DNA from: Spirosoma aerolatum
GTDB taxonomy: Bacteria; Bacteroidota; Bacteroidia; Cytophagales; Spirosomataceae
Assembly: GCF_002056795.1 (NCBI RefSeq)
Contig: NZ_CP020104.1
Location: forward strand, 2,801,001-2,865,000
Length of the DNA: 64,000 bases
Reading direction: 5' to 3'
This document shows positions 17,948 through 27,055 of this stretch, piece by piece; positions within the stretch are counted from its first letter, which is position 1; each line of letters begins with the position of its first letter. The notes below the pieces were generated by a model. That model had not been told where the DNA came from. It worked only from the letters and a program-made list of their open reading frames with translations, and made no database searches. The translations under genes and the position numbers were made by a program.

Positions 17948-20599
17948 ATGAAAACGACAAAGAAACAACCAAACACTGTGGCCGAACGAGTTCGGTTGCA
18001 GGAGCAATACAGCGGAAAACAAGATTGGCTGCACTGGGGGCCTTACCTATCGGAGCGGCAATGGGGAACCGTGCGGGAAGATTATAGCCCCTATGGCAAT
18101 GCCTGGGAGTATTTCTCGCACGACCACGCTCGCTCAAGAACCTACCGCTGGGGTGAAGACGGCATCGCCGGAATTTCCGACGAAAAGCAACGGCTTTGTT
18201 TTTCTATCGCCCTCTGGAATGGCAAAGACCCCATTTTGAAAGAACGCCTTTTCGGGCTGACGGGCAACGAAGGGAATCATGGCGAAGACGTGAAGGAACT
18301 GTACTATTACCTCGACAGCACGCCCACCCACTCGTACATGAAGCACCTTTATAAGTATCCGCAACGGGCTTTTCCCTATGCCGACCTCGTAGAGACCAAC
18401 CGCTCCCGCGACCGTTATCAACCCGAATATGAGCTACTGGATACAGGTATTTTCGACGAGAACCGCTACTTCGACGTATTTACCGAATATGCCAAAGCGT
18501 CGGAACAGGATATTCTGATTCGGATTACGGTTCATAATCGCGGCTCCGAAGCCGCTCCTGTACACCTGTTGCCAACGCTTTGGTTTCGGAACAACTGGTC
18601 GTTTGGGCAGATTCCGGCCAAACCCCGGATTCGACGTGGTGCCGATACCGAAGGGGCCGGTAGCTTACAGACCGAACATCCCGGACAATGCCCCTACACG
18701 CTCTATTTTGAGCCGACCCAAACGGTATTGTTTACCGAAAATGAGACCAACACCGAGCGCGTTTTTGGTTATCCAAGTGCCCATCCGTTTACCAAAGACG
18801 CTTTCCACCGGGCCATTATTGGCGGAGAGTTCGATAGTCTGAGCCAGCGTGTCGAAGGGTCCAAAGCGGCTCCGGTCTATCAGCTTACCATACCAGCGGG
18901 TGAGTCGGTAACGGTCAAACTGCGGCTCTCACGCAGTGCCAACAGCAAACCGCTTGGTGCGGAGTTCGATCAGCTAGTTACTCAGCGCGTTCAGGAGGCC
19001 GACGAGTTTTATGCTACCATTCAGTCGCCGGAGGCTGATGCCGAAACTAAAAACATTCAGCGCCAGGCGTTTGCCGGGATGCTCTGGTCGAAGCAGTTTT
19101 ATTACCTCGACGTACCCCAATGGCTCGACGGCGACCCCGGCCAGCCTGCTCCACCTGCCGAACGCAAACACGGCCGGAACCACCAGTGGCGAACCCTCAA
19201 CAACGAAGACATCATCTCGATGCCCGACAAGTGGGAGTACCCCTGGTATGCAGCCTGGGATTTGGCCTTCCATTGCGTGCCGTTAGCCCGGGTTGACCCC
19301 CAGTTTGCCAAAAATCAGCTTATTCTGTTTCTACGCGAGTGGTATATGCACCCCAACGGGCAGTTACCCGCCTACGAATGGGCCTTTGGTGACGTAAATC
19401 CGCCCGTTCATGCGTGGTCGTGTCTGGCGGTGTACAAGCTCGAAGCGGCACAGACGGGCGTGGGCGATGTGGATTTTCTGAAACGGGTTTTCCTGAAACT
19501 ACTGCTCAACTTTACGTGGTGGGTCAACCGCAAAGATGCCAAAGGCAACAACGTATTTGAAGGCGGGTTTCTTGGACTTGACAACATTGGTGTTTTCGAC
19601 CGGAGCAATCAGATTCCGGGCGGTGGTCGATTAGAGCAGGCCGACGGCACAAGCTGGATGGCGATGTACTGCCTCAATATGCTTGAAATGGCGCTCGAAA
19701 TTGCCAAAACTGATGTTACTTACGAAGACGTAGCCACCAAGTTCTTTGAGCACTTTGTCTATATCGCCGAATCGCTCAACCGCCTGGGCGAAGACTGGGA
19801 TGGTTCGTGGGACGAAAACGAAGCCTTTTTCTACGACATTCTGGAACTACCCGGTCAGCACTACATACCGCTAAAAATTCGGTCGCTGGTGGGGCTTTCG
19901 ACGCTCTTTGCCGTCCTGAAAATTCCGAGAAGCATCTTCGCCAAACTACCCGATTTTACGAAGCGGATGCGCTGGTTCCAGCAATATCAGAAGCAGGGGA
20001 AAATGCACATTGTGGTCGAAGATATTGACGAGAATCAGGATCTGCTGCTGTCGCTGATTCCACCGGACCGGCTGGAACGGCTACTCCATGCCATGCTCGA
20101 TGAAGGTGAGTTTCTGGCTCCGGGCGGCATCCGGTCTATTTCCAAAATTCACGAACACGGCTACTCAGTGCATATCGACGGGCAGGAGTTTGGGTTACGT
20201 TATGAACCCGGCGAATCGTCGAGTGGGTTGTTTGGAGGAAATTCCAACTGGCGCGGCCCCATCTGGATGCCGATGAACTATCTGCTGGTTTGCGCGCTCC
20301 GTACCTACCATAGCTACTACGGCAATCAGGTGCAGGTAGAGTTTCCAACTGGTTCGGGGCAACAAATTTCGCTGGGTGAAGCGGCTTCTATGCTGGCTCA
20401 GCGGCTGGTTGGTATTTTCCGGCCCGATGCCAACGGGTATCGGCCTGTCAACGGCAACGAAGGCCGATATGCCACTGACCCGCATTTTAAAGACCTGGTC
20501 TTGTTCTACGAATATTTTCACGGCGACACCTCGCGGGGTGTTGGAGCCAGCCACCAAACCGGCTGGACAGGTGTAATTGCGGATTTGATTGGATCGTGA
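17948..20599 (+). CDS. GH63-type glucosidase (MGH1-like)
   Basis: An 883-residue protein without a signal peptide. It starts with ERVRLQEQYSGKQDWLHWGPYLSERQWGTVREDYS-like sequence typical of large bacterial GH63 glucosidases, has a beta-sandwich N-terminal part, and then an (alpha/alpha)6 barrel. The segments YAAWDLAFHCVPLARVDP, GGGRLEQADGTSWMAMYCLN and NSNWRGPIWMPMNYLL are the conserved parts of the barrel; AWDLAFH is close to the catalytic acid region of the family. GH63 enzymes cut alpha-glucosyl linkages, and several bacterial members act on glycosylglycerate or short alpha-glucans. It sits 12 bases after the SDR and 25 bases before a debranching-type enzyme, which indicates one operon. 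Confidence 0.88.
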   Translation: MKTTKKQPNTVAERVRLQEQYSGKQDWLHWGPYLSERQWGTVREDYSPYGNAWEYFSHDHARSRTYRWGEDGIAGISDEKQRLCFSIALWNGKDPILKERLFGLTGNEGNHGEDVKELYYYLDSTPTHSYMKHLYKYPQRAFPYADLVETNRSRDRYQPEYELLDTGIFDENRYFDVFTEYAKASEQDILIRITVHNRGSEAAPVHLLPTLWFRNNWSFGQIPAKPRIRRGADTEGAGSLQTEHPGQCPYTLYFEPTQTVLFTENETNTERVFGYPSAHPFTKDAFHRAIIGGEFDSLSQRVEGSKAAPVYQLTIPAGESVTVKLRLSRSANSKPLGAEFDQLVTQRVQEADEFYATIQSPEADAETKNIQRQAFAGMLWSKQFYYLDVPQWLDGDPGQPAPPAERKHGRNHQWRTLNNEDIISMPDKWEYPWYAAWDLAFHCVPLARVDPQFAKNQLILFLREWYMHPNGQLPAYEWAFGDVNPPVHAWSCLAVYKLEAAQTGVGDVDFLKRVFLKLLLNFTWWVNRKDAKGNNVFEGGFLGLDNIGVFDRSNQIPGGGRLEQADGTSWMAMYCLNMLEMALEIAKTDVTYEDVATKFFEHFVYIAESLNRLGEDWDGSWDENEAFFYDILELPGQHYIPLKIRSLVGLSTLFAVLKIPRSIFAKLPDFTKRMRWFQQYQKQGKMHIVVEDIDENQDLLLSLIPPDRLERLLHAMLDEGEFLAPGGIRSISKIHEHGYSVHIDGQEFGLRYEPGESSSGLFGGNSNWRGPIWMPMNYLLVCALRTYHSYYGNQVQVEFPTGSGQQISLGEAASMLAQRLVGIFRPDANGYRPVNGNEGRYATDPHFKDLVLFYEYFHGDTSRGVGASHQTGWTGVIADLIGS

Positions 20600-20624
20600 A
20601 CTGAATAACCCAAAGACTATCTTC

Positions 20625-22616
20625 ATGAACCTTAATAATTTTGATGAACTCACCGACCGCGAATGGCTCGTTACCAACGGGTTGGGTGGCTATGCCAGTA
20701 GTACGCTGACGGGTGCCAATTCGCGTCGGTATCATGGACTGTTGGTGGCGGCACACAATCCGCCAACCGACCGTCAGGTAGTGGTGTCGAAGGTAGAAGA
20801 AACGGTGCTGACCGAACAGGGTAGTGTATCGTTGTCGAGCAATCGGTATGGCGAGTTTGTGCATCCGCAGGGGTGGCAGCATCTGGTTTCGTTTGAGCGA
20901 TTGCCATTACCAACCTGGGCTTTTCAGGTAGGCGAACACCAGATTGCCAAAACCGTATGGATGGTTCAGAACGCCAACACCACGCTGGTGTCGTATCAGA
21001 ACCGGGGCAAAACTGCCGTCACCCTGCAACTAATGCCCTTATTTGTGCAGCGCGATTACCACAGCCTGTTTCATCAGACCGATTTTTACGACTACTACAT
21101 CGCTCAGATCAAACCTTACCTGAAGCTCTATGCCCATTATGGCGCTCAGCCAGTGTACTGGGCTTATTCGGGCGGAACGTTCGTCGAAAGTCGGGCGTGG
21201 TATCATCAGTTTACGTATCGGGAAGAGCAGAAACGGGGACTGGACTTTGTCGAGGATGCGTATTCAGTAGGTTACGTGGAGGTACGGCTGGAGGCTGGTG
21301 ACGAATGTTTTCTGACGTTTTCGATGGATGAAAATCTGCTGATTCCAAACCCTGTTGATTTACGTACTGCTGAAATCAATCGAGTTGAAGCCCTACGCCA
21401 ATCACAAACAGACTCGTTTTTGAAAGACCTTGTGCTGTCCGCCAATCAGTTTATTGTACAACGGCAATCGACAGGTAGCGAGACCATCATTGCCGGGTAT
21501 CACTGGTTTACCGATTGGGGCCGCGATACCATGATTGCCTTGCGGGGACTGTGTATTTCGCTCGGTCATCAGCAAACGGCCAAACGAATTCTGGCTACGT
21601 TTTTTCAGTATCTGGATGATGGTATGCTGCCCAATCGCTTCCCCGACAACAGCCAGGACCCGGTTGAATACAACACCATCGATGCGACGCTGTGGCTGTT
21701 TGTGGCCCTCTACGAATACCACCAACGGTTCAACGACCTGGCGTTTGTGGAGCAATATTATGAGCAGTTGCTAACCATACTGGATGCCCATCAGAACGGC
21801 ACCCGCTACGGTATTCATGTGACCGATGAGGGGCTGTTGTACGGCGGCCGAGGCACCGCCCAGCTCACCTGGATGGATGCCCGCGTAGGCGATTATGTCG
21901 TAACATCCCGCCACGGCTGTCCGGTTGAAGTGAACGCGTTGTGGTACAATGCGCTGAAAATCACGATTTACTTTGCCCAGCAACTACGTCGAAAACCCGA
22001 TATGTATGGGCTGATGCTTCGGCGGTTTGAGAAAAGTTTCCGGTCGGCATTCTGGAATGAAAAAGGCTATCTGAACGATGTGGTTCTTCCTGGCAGCGCA
22101 CCCGATGCCAGCATCCGGCCCAACCAGATTTATGCCTTGAGCCTACCATTTCCCTTGCTAAACAAAACTGACCAACAACAAATTCTCAAGATGGTAGAGA
22201 CTCATCTATACACACCCTATGGCCTGCGAACCCTCTCGCCCGACGATCCGGCGTTTGTGGCGGTTTATGGGGGCGATCAGTGGCTGCGCGATACGGCCTA
22301 TCATCAGGGAACCGTATGGCCATTTTTGCTGGGTGAATACTGGACCGCCTATGTACGGGTACATGGCGACACAGTAGCTACCCGAAAGCGTATGAATGGC
22401 GAACTGGCAACGCTGAAACAGCACTTTTACGAAAACGACTGCCTCTTTGGTATCTCCGAAATTTTCGACGGCTTGCACCCGCAACACGGACGAGGCACTG
22501 CCAATCAGGCCTGGTCGGTGGGAGCCATTATCAAACTATTGACCGATTACCCGGCTCGGTTACCGCGCACAAAGGATGAAAACACTACAAAAAAATTGGC
22601 CACTCTACCTGATTGA
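20625..22616 (+). CDS. amylo-alpha-1,6-glucosidase / glycogen debranching enzyme
   Basis: A 663-residue cytoplasmic protein. The N-terminal domain (REWLVTNGLGGYASSTLTGA, then RRYHGLLVAA) and the C-terminal (alpha/alpha)6 barrel with HWFTDWGRDTMIALRGL match the GDE family. ATG at 20625 is used; a TTG frame from 20589 would overlap the stop of the preceding gene. Family members hydrolyse alpha-1,6 branch points in glycogen-type glucans. Together with the GH63 enzyme and the glucose dehydrogenase it suggests breakdown of an alpha-glucan or glucosylated solute to glucose and gluconolactone. Its 3' end overlaps the aquaporin gene by 41 bases. Confidence 0.9.
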   Translation: MNLNNFDELTDREWLVTNGLGGYASSTLTGANSRRYHGLLVAAHNPPTDRQVVVSKVEETVLTEQGSVSLSSNRYGEFVHPQGWQHLVSFERLPLPTWAFQVGEHQIAKTVWMVQNANTTLVSYQNRGKTAVTLQLMPLFVQRDYHSLFHQTDFYDYYIAQIKPYLKLYAHYGAQPVYWAYSGGTFVESRAWYHQFTYREEQKRGLDFVEDAYSVGYVEVRLEAGDECFLTFSMDENLLIPNPVDLRTAEINRVEALRQSQTDSFLKDLVLSANQFIVQRQSTGSETIIAGYHWFTDWGRDTMIALRGLCISLGHQQTAKRILATFFQYLDDGMLPNRFPDNSQDPVEYNTIDATLWLFVALYEYHQRFNDLAFVEQYYEQLLTILDAHQNGTRYGIHVTDEGLLYGGRGTAQLTWMDARVGDYVVTSRHGCPVEVNALWYNALKITIYFAQQLRRKPDMYGLMLRRFEKSFRSAFWNEKGYLNDVVLPGSAPDASIRPNQIYALSLPFPLLNKTDQQQILKMVETHLYTPYGLRTLSPDDPAFVAVYGGDQWLRDTAYHQGTVWPFLLGEYWTAYVRVHGDTVATRKRMNGELATLKQHFYENDCLFGISEIFDGLHPQHGRGTANQAWSVGAIIKLLTDYPARLPRTKDENTTKKLATLPD

Positions 22617-23379
22617 AGCCTGGGCCTTAGGTACGTTTATGGTGTCGGCCTCGCTGGTTGTCATTGCCGTCGAGTATCCGGCTTCGCCTATTCGGCAGGT
22701 TATTGATTCATCGATTGTTCGGCGGGCCTTGATTGGCGTAGCGATGGGGCTAACGGCCATCGGGCTGATTTATTCGGGATGGGGCAAACAGTCGGGTGCA
22801 CACCTGAATCCAGCCGTTACCATTGCCCAGTGGCGGCTGAACCGGATTTCGACCATTGATGCATTGGCTTATATCGTGGCGCAATTTGTGGGCGGTTCGC
22901 TGGCTATTGCCCTGCTGGCCTGGCTTATGCCGAGCTACATGGCGCACCCAGCCGTCAATTTTATAACAACACAACCCGGTCCAACGGGTGTTTGGGTGGC
23001 GCTGGCGTGTGAATTTTTACTGGCCTTTGGCATGCTCACGCTGGTATTGATCCTCAGTAATTCGGTTCGGCTGGCTCCCTACACGGGCTATTTTGTGGGG
23101 CTGGTTGTGGCATTGTACATCACGTTTGAAGCTCCTTTTTCCGGGATGAGCATCAACCCGGCCCGCACCGTTAGCTCGGCCTTGTCGGCACAGGTCTGGG
23201 CAGGCTGGTGGCTCTATTTCATCGGTCCCATTACGGGTATGTGGCTGGCAGGCTGGCTCTACCGACGCCGTTACCGACGGCGGCAGGGTGAGTGTCGTAC
23301 AATGGCCATGCACCTATCCGGCCAGAAAAGCGGTTGCCAGACGTATGAAGTGCTCTGGTGGAGCGAAGATGAAAGTTAG
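22576..23379 (+). CDS. MIP family aquaporin/glycerol channel
   Basis: A 267-residue inner-membrane channel with six spans and the two NPA boxes: HLNPAVTIAQW (about residues 76-86) and SINPARTVSSA (about 195-205). The Arg after the second NPA is present. The residue pattern alone does not decide between water and glycerol. The start lies 41 bases inside the end of the debranching-enzyme gene, which suggests translational coupling. The last 35 residues are a basic tail (RRRYRRRQGECR) with no homology that I can name. Placement in a glucan-degrading operon would suit turgor control or uptake of a polyol, but this is inference. Confidence 0.9.
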   Translation: MKTLQKNWPLYLIEAWALGTFMVSASLVVIAVEYPASPIRQVIDSSIVRRALIGVAMGLTAIGLIYSGWGKQSGAHLNPAVTIAQWRLNRISTIDALAYIVAQFVGGSLAIALLAWLMPSYMAHPAVNFITTQPGPTGVWVALACEFLLAFGMLTLVLILSNSVRLAPYTGYFVGLVVALYITFEAPFSGMSINPARTVSSALSAQVWAGWWLYFIGPITGMWLAGWLYRRRYRRRQGECRTMAMHLSGQKSGCQTYEVLWWSEDES

Positions 23380-23424
23380 GACAACATGACAAAAGCGACT
23401 AAAAACAGTTGAAATCAAGTCTTT

Positions 23425-24108
23425 ATGAAAACAATTCTTGTAACCGGAGCTGCCGGTAATCTGGGAAAATCGGTTGTTGAACACTTGCAGCAGCAAGGCT
23501 ATTTGGTACTGGCCACGTTCAGTTCTGACCGCGACCTTCACCTGTATGACCATCTGCCCAATGTGCGCCCTTACGTGGTCAATGTGCTGGATGAAGCTAG
23601 TATAACAACTTTCATGACCGATACGTCGGATTTTGATATACGTGCGGCTGTGTTGCTCGTCGGAGGATTTGCTATGGGACGTATTCAGCAAACCGACGTT
23701 CGGCTGCTCGAAAAAATGATTGACCTCAATTTTGTGTCAGCCTTTAACCTCGTCAAACCGCTGATGTGTCGCTTTGAACAACGGGGAGGAGGCCAGTTTG
23801 TGCTGATCGGTTCACGCCCTACGCTCAACCCGACTGAAGGGAAGGATGTATTTGCCTACGCCATGAGCAAAGCCCTTGTTTTTGAACTGGCCAAGCTGAT
23901 CAATGCCGAGGGTAAGCACGCGCATACGACCGCCACCGTAGTGGTGCCCAGCACCCTCGATACGCCCGCCAACCGGACAGCCATGCCCGATGCCGACCCG
24001 GCCCACTGGGTGCCGACCGAACGCATTGCCGACCTGATTACCTTTCTGATCAGCGATACGGGCCGAATGACGCGCGAAACCGTCGTGAAAATCTATAACC
24101 GGGCTTAA
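23425..24108 (+). CDS. SDR family oxidoreductase
   Basis: A 227-residue short-chain dehydrogenase with the cofactor motif TGAAGNLG at residues 7-14 and YAMSK as the YxxxK active-site pair, preceded by a Ser in FVLIGSRP. It is cytoplasmic. The shortened middle part resembles SDRs of unknown substrate in Bacteroidota. It starts 45 bases after the aquaporin gene and is followed 11 bases later by a small membrane protein of the Rieske block, so it may belong to either unit. The GTLDT-like segment VPSTLDTPANRTAMPDAD is typical of this subgroup. The substrate is not known. Confidence 0.82.
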   Translation: MKTILVTGAAGNLGKSVVEHLQQQGYLVLATFSSDRDLHLYDHLPNVRPYVVNVLDEASITTFMTDTSDFDIRAAVLLVGGFAMGRIQQTDVRLLEKMIDLNFVSAFNLVKPLMCRFEQRGGGQFVLIGSRPTLNPTEGKDVFAYAMSKALVFELAKLINAEGKHAHTTATVVVPSTLDTPANRTAMPDADPAHWVPTERIADLITFLISDTGRMTRETVVKIYNRA

Positions 24109-24119
24109 CCCCTAAAGTC

Positions 24120-24347
24120 ATGATTGAACTACTGGTTATGCTGTTTTATGGCTACGTAAGGGCCGGAGTTGTTTTTGGGGTGTATTTTATTGGCTGGGGA
24201 GCTGCCCGTATTGATCACGAAGCTAAAGACATGAGCCTGGCTGTTCGGCTGTTGCTGTTGCCTGGTTCGGTTGCCCTTTGGCCGTTGCTTTTACAAAAAC
24301 TACTTCGGCATCGGTCGTCTTCACCTACTGATTCTAACCCTGTATGA
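24120..24347 (+). CDS. small membrane protein, unknown
   Basis: A 75-residue protein with two membrane spans (ELLVMLFYGYVRAGVVFGVYF and LAVRLLLLPGSVALWPLLLQ) joined by a short polar loop (ARIDHEAKD), and a basic tail. No family is recognised. The stop TGA overlaps the ATG of the next gene by four bases (ATGA), a sign of translational coupling, so it belongs with the downstream redox genes. It may be a subunit or assembly helper of the ferric-reductase-like/Rieske protein; that is inference from position only. Confidence 0.68.
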   Translation: MIELLVMLFYGYVRAGVVFGVYFIGWGAARIDHEAKDMSLAVRLLLLPGSVALWPLLLQKLLRHRSSSPTDSNPV

Positions 24348-24772
24348 CCATGACACCAAAACTTCGACAAACACACCGGGCAATGTGGGGGCTACTGGCA
24401 ATCCTGTTACCCATCGGGTTTATTTCTACACTGAGCCTGGACAGAGACCCACCTATCCAGCAACAAACCATTGCTTTGCCTTTGCCGGACGCCCTTCCTA
24501 TCGTGGTTAGAACCGTAGAAAAGCCGGGCATACAGGCCACGCTTCGCCGTAGTAATCAGTCGGCCGATCCTCAGCTTGAACTCGTTGTTCGCCAACCTTA
24601 CGAAGCGCCTTCGGTCGTGGTCAACGTGGTTACACCCACACGCCAACTGGCCATTGGCTCTGTAGATGTAGCGGGTATCTATCGGTTCGCGTTACCCGAT
24701 TCAACACTGCACCCAACCATCAGCTTGGTGGATGATCTCAAACACAGCGTTCTTCAAACCATTCAATTTTAA
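24344..24772 (+). CDS. membrane-anchored periplasmic protein, unknown
   Basis: A 142-residue protein with one N-terminal membrane anchor (MWGLLAILLPIGFISTLSL) and a periplasmic part of about 110 residues rich in beta strands (LPIVVRTVEKPGIQATLRR, LELVVRQPYEAPSVVVNVV, IYRFALPDS). There are no Cys or His motifs for a cofactor. The family is not recognised. It overlaps the upstream gene by four bases and ends six bases before the Rieske-fusion gene, so it is almost certainly co-expressed with it and may be an accessory subunit. Confidence 0.7.
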   Translation: MTMTPKLRQTHRAMWGLLAILLPIGFISTLSLDRDPPIQQQTIALPLPDALPIVVRTVEKPGIQATLRRSNQSADPQLELVVRQPYEAPSVVVNVVTPTRQLAIGSVDVAGIYRFALPDSTLHPTISLVDDLKHSVLQTIQF

Positions 24773-24778
24773 GATCGT

Positions 24779-25819
24779 ATGGCGCTAAACTACCTGCCCG
24801 TTTCCTGGAATGGTCAGAAAAAATTATATGATTGGACCATTGCCGGACTTGCCACGGTATATCTGGTTATTTTCTGTGGGCTTCAGGCTGTTTTGTTTCC
24901 CGACGTAACTGCCGAAACCATCATCATCCGGGCGACCAGTACACTGGCTTTTCTGATGCTTCACGTTATTTTGATTATTGGCCCATTGTGTCGGCTCAGT
25001 ACCCGTTTTTTGCCATTGCTTTATAACCGGCGGCATTTGGGGGTCAGCATGTTTCTGGTGGCTTCGGTACATGGTATTTTCAGCGTGATTCAGTTTCATT
25101 CGCGTGGCAATGTCGATCCGCTGGTGTCGCTTTTTACGTCCGAACCCGGCTATGAGCACCTGTCGCAATTCCCGTTTCAGACGCTGGGCTTTTTCGCCCT
25201 TCTGATTCTGTTTTTGATGGCGGCCACCAGTCATGATTTCTGGCTAAAAAACCTAAGCCCCCGAGTCTGGAAAACCCTGCACATGGGTGTATATGTCGTT
25301 TATGGCCTCCTCGTGATGCATGTATTGCTTGGCGTATTGCAGCAGGAAACGGCTACAGTTTACACAGTTGTGCTAGGAATTGGCATGGCTTTGGTAATTG
25401 GCTTGCATTTGGCCGCAGCGATTGTCAGCCAGCGAACGGATAGTAGGCCGCTGGGTCAGGCGATGGATGGGTTTGTGGAGGTATGTGATGTGCATGAGAT
25501 TGCCGAAAACCGGGCAAAGACCCTGATGATTAATGGCCAGAACATTGCGCTGTTTCGATACGATGGCAAGGTGTCGGCGATCAATAACCAGTGTCGGCAT
25601 CAGAATGGGCCGCTGGGCGAAGGAAAGATCATCGACGGTTGCATTACTTGCCCCTGGCATGGTTATCAATACTTGCCCCACAATGGTCAGTCGCCCCCGC
25701 CGTTCACCGAAAAAGTAGAAACCTATGCTGTAAAGTGCATTAGTACAAGGGTCTGGGTTGACCCAACTCCGGCTCCACCCGGCACCCCCCAAACGCCAGC
25801 TTTACTTAATGGACAATGA
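24779..25819 (+). CDS. ferric-reductase-like membrane domain fused to Rieske [2Fe-2S] domain
   Basis: A 346-residue protein. Residues 15-215 hold about six membrane spans with paired histidines in the spans (H62, H98, H168, H181), as in ferric-reductase-like heme proteins. Residues 230-325 are a Rieske domain: C272-R-H274 followed by C291-P-W-H294 (motifs QCRHQNGPLGEG and CPWHGYQY). Both sets of cluster ligands are present. The expected role is electron transfer between membrane heme and a Rieske cluster; there is no FAD or NAD domain, so the usual reductase half is missing and the partner must be another protein. The last four codons lie inside a heptamer repeat at 25809-25839. Confidence 0.88.
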   Translation: MALNYLPVSWNGQKKLYDWTIAGLATVYLVIFCGLQAVLFPDVTAETIIIRATSTLAFLMLHVILIIGPLCRLSTRFLPLLYNRRHLGVSMFLVASVHGIFSVIQFHSRGNVDPLVSLFTSEPGYEHLSQFPFQTLGFFALLILFLMAATSHDFWLKNLSPRVWKTLHMGVYVVYGLLVMHVLLGVLQQETATVYTVVLGIGMALVIGLHLAAAIVSQRTDSRPLGQAMDGFVEVCDVHEIAENRAKTLMINGQNIALFRYDGKVSAINNQCRHQNGPLGEGKIIDGCITCPWHGYQYLPHNGQSPPPFTEKVETYAVKCISTRVWVDPTPAPPGTPQTPALLNGQ

Positions 25820-25839
25820 ATAATGGCTAATGCATAATG
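25809..25839 (+). repeat. heptamer tandem repeat (ATGnnTA family), copy 1
   Basis: Four 7-base units in a row: ATGGACA, ATGAATA, ATGGCTA, ATGCATA, followed by ATG. The array begins in the last codons of the Rieske-fusion gene and runs past its stop. The same heptamer (ATGGAYA) recurs on the minus strand at 30295-30324 directly after the msrA stop. It is a short-sequence repeat family and not a gene. Confidence 0.6.
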
Positions 25840-25884
25840 CCGCAGAGAATCCCATTATTAATTATCAATTTTTCATTAATAGCT

Positions 25885-26730
25885 ATGAAACCAGAAGATG
25901 ATTTTTACATTGGCTGGCAGTCCGACGCACCTCTTTCAATTCGAAAAGTGGTTTGGCGAGCCGTGATTGCACTAGCCTTAATTGTGCCCATTCTGGCGGG
26001 GCTACTCGTCTGGCAGCAACGCGGTTTTTCGGGGGCTGTATTCGAGTATGGTACGCTGACAACACTCGAAGGTGAACTGATCCGAACGCCTGTACCTTTT
26101 TTGCGGGTTCCTGTGAAACAAACAGCCGATAATGCCCCACTTTTTGAACGGGTATTACTCATCGGTTTCAACAAACGCGGGGCCGATTCAACCCTGAACG
26201 CATGGGAACGTAAATACGGCCCATTGACCAATAAACGGCTGAAAGTACGGGGAACGCTTATTTACCACGATGGGAAAGCTGCTCTTGAACTGACCGAGGA
26301 AGCCGACGCTTTAATAGATGTTTCTGGTATAAAACCGTCATCAATACCGCCCGTTTCCTCAACGCTGGGGCAGAGTAGCTTGGGTATCGTCAGGTTAACC
26401 GGCGAAATTACAGACCCTAAGTGTATGCTTGGCGTGATGAAACCCGGCCAAGGTCGCCCGCATCGGTCGTGTGCCGTGCGCTGCATTGCCGGGGGTATTC
26501 CTCCCTTGCTGGCGGTTCAGAATCGCAGTGGTCAGCGCAATTACTATTTAGTTGTGGGACCGATGGGAGAGCCACTGAATGCATCTATATTAATCAATGT
26601 AGGCCGTTCGGTTGAACTGAGGGGCCGGTTAGAGCAGGCCGATAACTGGCTCATTCTTTACACCGATTCGGTTCAGCCGCTGGCTCAGGCTCCGCTGGAT
26701 CGGTCCATGCAGGTAGCGATGTGCTGGTAA
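25885..26730 (+). CDS. membrane-anchored protein with Cys/His motif, unknown
   Basis: A 281-residue protein with one membrane span near the N-terminus (AVIALALIVPILAGLLVW, residues 26-43) and a large exported part. Near the C-terminus is a striking set of residues: C180, H193, C196 and C200 (KCMLGVMKPGQG then RPHRSCAVRCIAGGIPP), which looks like a metal or heme site. I have seen this type of sequence next to Rieske or ferric-reductase-type proteins, but I know no named family. It follows the Rieske-fusion gene by 65 bases and is probably its redox partner. ATG at 25885 is chosen so the soluble N-terminus MKPEDDFYIGW is intact. Confidence 0.75.
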   Translation: MKPEDDFYIGWQSDAPLSIRKVVWRAVIALALIVPILAGLLVWQQRGFSGAVFEYGTLTTLEGELIRTPVPFLRVPVKQTADNAPLFERVLLIGFNKRGADSTLNAWERKYGPLTNKRLKVRGTLIYHDGKAALELTEEADALIDVSGIKPSSIPPVSSTLGQSSLGIVRLTGEITDPKCMLGVMKPGQGRPHRSCAVRCIAGGIPPLLAVQNRSGQRNYYLVVGPMGEPLNASILINVGRSVELRGRLEQADNWLILYTDSVQPLAQAPLDRSMQVAMCW

Positions 26731-26955
26731 TTTTTCTAAATCGTCCAGCGGTGCATCAAAATCAGGACTCATTTGAAACTGGCCTTTGGCACTCCCAAAT
26801 ACGGGAGCTTTTCGTTCAAGAGGTTTCTCCGTAGTTTTACGGGTAGCCAAAAAATCAACAAAGTCAGCTACCTCTGCTTGGTAAACAGGCGGTAAAGTCT
26901 GGTATTTCTGATACAGTTGGAGATACGTCTTGTGTTTAGGGCTAATTTGACTCAT
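26629..26955 (-). CDS. DUF2281-type antitoxin-like protein, C-terminus altered
   Basis: A 108-residue reading frame whose first 74 residues match DUF2281 proteins (VapB-like antitoxins): LQLYQKYQTLPPVYQAEVADFVDFL and then VFGSAKGQFQMSPDFDAPLDD. After LDDLEK the homology stops and the frame runs on for 34 residues as the antisense of the upstream + gene. Normal members end within a few residues of that point, so the C-terminus was probably lost in a deletion. No toxin gene lies next to it. It overlaps the 3' end of the gene at 25885-26730 on the other strand. It may be expressed but is likely an orphan remnant. Confidence 0.6.
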   Translation of the reverse strand: MSQISPKHKTYLQLYQKYQTLPPVYQAEVADFVDFLATRKTTEKPLERKAPVFGSAKGQFQMSPDFDAPLDDLEKLPAHRYLHGPIQRSLSQRLNRIGVKNEPVIGLL

Positions 26956-27055
26956 AACAAAGATAATGAGTTTACCTGTTCGCTATATAGCTTTCAAAAC
27001 TATGTAGGTGAGCCTTTTCAGCCGAACAGTGTAGTGCCAGAAGCTATAATAGGTA

